Shown here in pieces: positions 4,186-6,505 of a DNA stretch of 6,505 bases (position 1 is the stretch's first letter; each line of letters opens with the position of its first letter). The notes below the pieces were generated by a model. The model made no database searches. It saw nothing but the letters and a program-made list of their open reading frames with translations, and had not been told where the DNA came from. The DNA is taken from positions 1 through 6,505 of the forward strand of contig JBKPDV010000121.1 in NCBI GenBank assembly GCA_046728075.1, in the 5' to 3' direction. This DNA comes from JBKPDV01 sp046728075 (GTDB lineage Bacteria > Acidobacteriota > Thermoanaerobaculia > UBA5066 > Gp7-AA6). Both the position numbers and the translations under genes were made by a program.

Positions 4186-6505
4186 TCACTTCAACCCTTC
4201 GACTAGGTAGAGGTCGGAGAGCGTCCGGCCGTAGCTGTAGGCGTAGGACTTGCCGTCCGGTGTCACGAGAGGCGGCGAGATATTGAGAACACCCGCGGCA
4301 TCGGCAGGCATGAGCTCTTTCCAAAGCTCCTTCCGGCCTGTCGTGACATCCAGCCGGTACACCTTCGCCGGGAGCTCGCGGCGTCGATAGACATAAAGAA
4401 AGCGGCCGTCGGCGCTCCACGCTGTTGGAGTGTCCTCCGGTGTCAGCCCTGGAATCGCCGATGGCTCACCGCCAGCCAGCGGATAGAGATAGAGCCTCTG
4501 GTCGGGGCCCCGCACTGCGACGAGCTTGCCGTCGGGCGAGACCGGTCTCGGAAAGCTCCGGTAGCCCTCAGGAGAGATTGCGCGCGGCTTTCCGCCGGAG
4601 AGGTCCCAGAGGTAGAGGCGCGCCCCGTGCCCTGGTTCGCTCGCGGTCATGAGGATCTGCTTGCCGTCCGGCAGCCAGTGGGCGGCCTGCGCGACCAGGC
4701 CCTCGCGCGGGAGCGTCCTCGTCTCTCCCGCGCCCGTCGGATACAGGACGATCTGCGGCTCCGAGGCGGCGTGGGTAATCGCGAGCGCCCACCGTCCGTC
4801 GGGGGACAACGCTTGTGCGGTGCCCTCCCCGAGCCGCACGGCTGGCGAGCCATCGGTCCTGCGGACGTAGACGGAATAACCCGCCCCGCCCCCCTCGCCG
4901 GCCTCCGAGAAGAGAAGCGTCTTCCCGTCGGCGGAAATGTCGCCGGAAAGTGACCAGTCGAGCCAGGAGAGATCGTGCTCCTTCTGCTCGCCGGGGGAGA
5001 GTCCGAGCATCCCCCTCCGGTTCACATCGTGGGTCATCAGCACCCGGCCGTCGCGCGAGACGTCGTGAAGCATCAGAATCCCGGTCACACGCGCGAGCAA
5101 CCGCTGCTTGCCCGACAGGCTCACCCCGTAGAGGGCGCGGTTAGCCCCGCTCTTTGCCGCCGTAAACCACACCTCGTCGCCTGCAGGCGTCCATGCGAGA
5201 CCCTGAGCTGTTTCGAACGGCTCGGAGAGCTTCCTGGATTTTCCGGAACCGCCCACGACGGCGATCGATCCGCCGTCGTCTCCCCGCGCCGGGTGGTCGA
5301 TGTAGGCGACCTCCTCCCCTCGAGGCGAGATGCGCGGATGGCTGATCCAGCCTGCCGTCTCGAAGAGAACTTTTCCGATCGGGTACTCGAGGCGGTTGCG
5401 GCCGCCCGATTCGCGCACGATCGCGAGGCTCGCTCCATCGGGCGACCAATCCGCCCACTGGACATCCTCCAGGATCTCGCGCGGGGCTGCGCCGCCGGCG
5501 ACGCTAGCGCGGGCGAGCGTGCCGCTCGAGGTAAACGCCGCCACGACGTGCTGCCCGAGAGAAAGCGCCAACTCTCCGGATTTCGAGACGGCGAGCACAG
5601 ATGCTCCCGGCATCCCGAAAAGACGGGACTCCGGGCTTTCCGGGCGGCTCACGAAGATCTCCTTGGGATTGCCCTCCAGCGACGCGCCGTAAAGAACTGT
5701 CTGGCCGTCGGGCGCGAACCGGGCGGAGGAGATCGTTCCCCGCCGGAAGGTGAGCTGACGGAAGGACGGAGGCTCTGCCTTCTCAGCCTTCTTTCCCAGG
5801 GAGAAGGAGGCAAGAGCGACTGCGGCGAGAAGCCCCGCGCCGAGAAGAAACGGCCAGAGGCGCATCCCGCGAGCGACTGCCGGGGCGGCCGCTCGCGCTT
5901 CCCCGGAGACCACGACGGCGTCGGAGAGATGGTCCCGGATGCTCGCGAGGTCTCGCGCGAGGTCTCGCGTCGTCTCAAAGCGCTCCTCCGGTTCCTTGGC
6001 CAGGCACCGTTCGACGATCCAGCGCAGCGGGGCCGGTGCCCGAGGATTGATCGCGCCGACGGGCTCCGGCTCTTCGCGGATGATCGCGGTGAGCGTCTCG
6101 GCGGTGGTGCCGCGCTGGAAGGCGCGCTTGCCGGTCGAGAGCTCGTAGAGGATCGAGCCGAAGGAGAACTGGTCCGATCGGAAGTCGAGGGCCTTTCCGC
6201 TCGCCTGCTCCGGCGACATGTAGCCCACCGTGCCCATGACCAGCCCCGGACGCGTGCCGGCCATAGCGGTGGGAACTTCCGAGAGCTGCTCCTCGCTCTG
6301 CGGCGCAGTCAGTTTCGCCAGGCCGAAGTCGAGGATTTTGACGAAGCCGTCTTTGGAGACCATTACGTTCTCGGGCTTCAGGTCGCGATGGACGATCCCC
6401 GCGGCGTGAGCTTTGGCCAGCCCCTCCGCGATCTGCACGGAGATGTCGAGAACCTTCTTGGTCGGCAGAGGGCCGGAGGCGAGAAGCTCACGGAGGGTCT
6501 TTCCC
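4186..6505 (-). CDS. Membrane Ser/Thr protein kinase with C-terminal TolB/WD40-like propeller (N-terminus outside window)
   Basis: This is a PknB-type (Hanks) kinase fused to an extracytoplasmic sensor-like domain. The 772 visible residues begin inside the kinase N-lobe/hinge (GKTLRELL); the glycine-rich loop and ATP-binding lysine lie beyond the window edge. Visible motifs are the catalytic loop HRDLKPEN (39-46), DFG (59-61) and the activation-segment end GTVGYMSPEQ (91-100). The subdomain IX stretch with SDQFSFG and a conserved Arg in EERF complete the C-lobe. Residues about 216-236 are one hydrophobic helix, followed by Lys/Glu-rich residues. From about 250 to the end there are roughly ten PD40/TolB-type strands of the SPDG/APDG/SADG type, forming a beta-propeller. 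The stop is TGA (4188-4186, minus strand). The GTG at 6438 is an internal Val, because the frame stays open to the edge. Such fusions are abundant in Acidobacteriota; ligand and substrates are unknown. Confidence 0.93.
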   Translation of the reverse strand, partial: GKTLRELLASGPLPTKKVLDISVQIAEGLAKAHAAGIVHRDLKPENVMVSKDGFVKILDFGLAKLTAPQSEEQLSEVPTAMAGTRPGLVMGTVGYMSPEQASGKALDFRSDQFSFGSILYELSTGKRAFQRGTTAETLTAIIREEPEPVGAINPRAPAPLRWIVERCLAKEPEERFETTRDLARDLASIRDHLSDAVVVSGEARAAAPAVARGMRLWPFLLGAGLLAAVALASFSLGKKAEKAEPPSFRQLTFRRGTISSARFAPDGQTVLYGASLEGNPKEIFVSRPESPESRLFGMPGASVLAVSKSGELALSLGQHVVAAFTSSGTLARASVAGGAAPREILEDVQWADWSPDGASLAIVRESGGRNRLEYPIGKVLFETAGWISHPRISPRGEEVAYIDHPARGDDGGSIAVVGGSGKSRKLSEPFETAQGLAWTPAGDEVWFTAAKSGANRALYGVSLSGKQRLLARVTGILMLHDVSRDGRVLMTHDVNRRGMLGLSPGEQKEHDLSWLDWSLSGDISADGKTLLFSEAGEGGGAGYSVYVRRTDGSPAVRLGEGTAQALSPDGRWALAITHAASEPQIVLYPTGAGETRTLPREGLVAQAAHWLPDGKQILMTASEPGHGARLYLWDLSGGKPRAISPEGYRSFPRPVSPDGKLVAVRGPDQRLYLYPLAGGEPSAIPGLTPEDTPTAWSADGRFLYVYRRRELPAKVYRLDVTTGRKELWKELMPADAAGVLNISPPLVTPDGKSYAYSYGRTLSDLYLVEGLK

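Noticed and set aside
4425..6148. Several plus-strand open frames opposite the kinase-propeller gene
   Set aside because: They are Arg/Pro/Ser-rich shadows of a well-supported minus-strand gene.

Overview
The window is GC-rich bacterial chromosomal DNA, with an ordinary housekeeping left half and a more unusual right half. The best clue to the host is the minus-strand Ser/Thr protein kinase fused through one membrane helix to a TolB/WD40-like propeller. That gene type is very abundant in Acidobacteriota, especially Thermoanaerobaculia-like genomes. Acidobacteriota is therefore my best guess, but it is an inference from gene type and base composition only.

Layout: (1) 2-364, the 3' part of tadA (tRNA adenosine deaminase), entering from the left edge. 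(2) 365-534, a spacer with a perfect hairpin and a plausible tRNA promoter. (3) 535-624, a complete tRNA-Ser(CGA) with encoded CCA. (4) 777-3039, a two-gene ABC exporter operon of the NatA/NatB type, ATPase then permease, 7 bp apart. (5) 3115-3549, a small VOC/glyoxalase-fold protein with a lysine-rich tail, probably in the same transcript. (6) 3550-4185, a region without protein genes. It holds a hairpin/G-quadruplex-prone repeat and a head-to-tail array of three tRNA-Glu(CTC) units, each with its own promoter-like element. (7) 4186-6505 on the minus strand, the kinase-propeller gene, whose N-terminal part lies beyond the right edge; it converges on the tRNA array.

The most interesting part is the tRNA-Glu array. 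The third unit (4032-4106) is a perfect tRNA-Glu(CTC) cloverleaf with CCA. The first two units share its first 41 nt exactly, but at the same point in the 3' strand of the anticodon stem a 62-nt GC-rich, multi-hairpin segment replaces 6 nt. They then resume with the T-arm. The second unit keeps a fully paired acceptor stem, whereas the first has lost its 3' half. The segment is too short for a group I intron and sits at a site where no bacterial tRNA intron is known to me. It looks like a small palindromic element carried by tRNA genes, or a structured insert of unknown fate. Differences between the two insert copies fall mostly in loops or linkers.

The genes do not form one pathway. tadA and the tRNAs belong to translation, the ABC pair to export across the inner membrane, and the kinase to transmembrane signalling.
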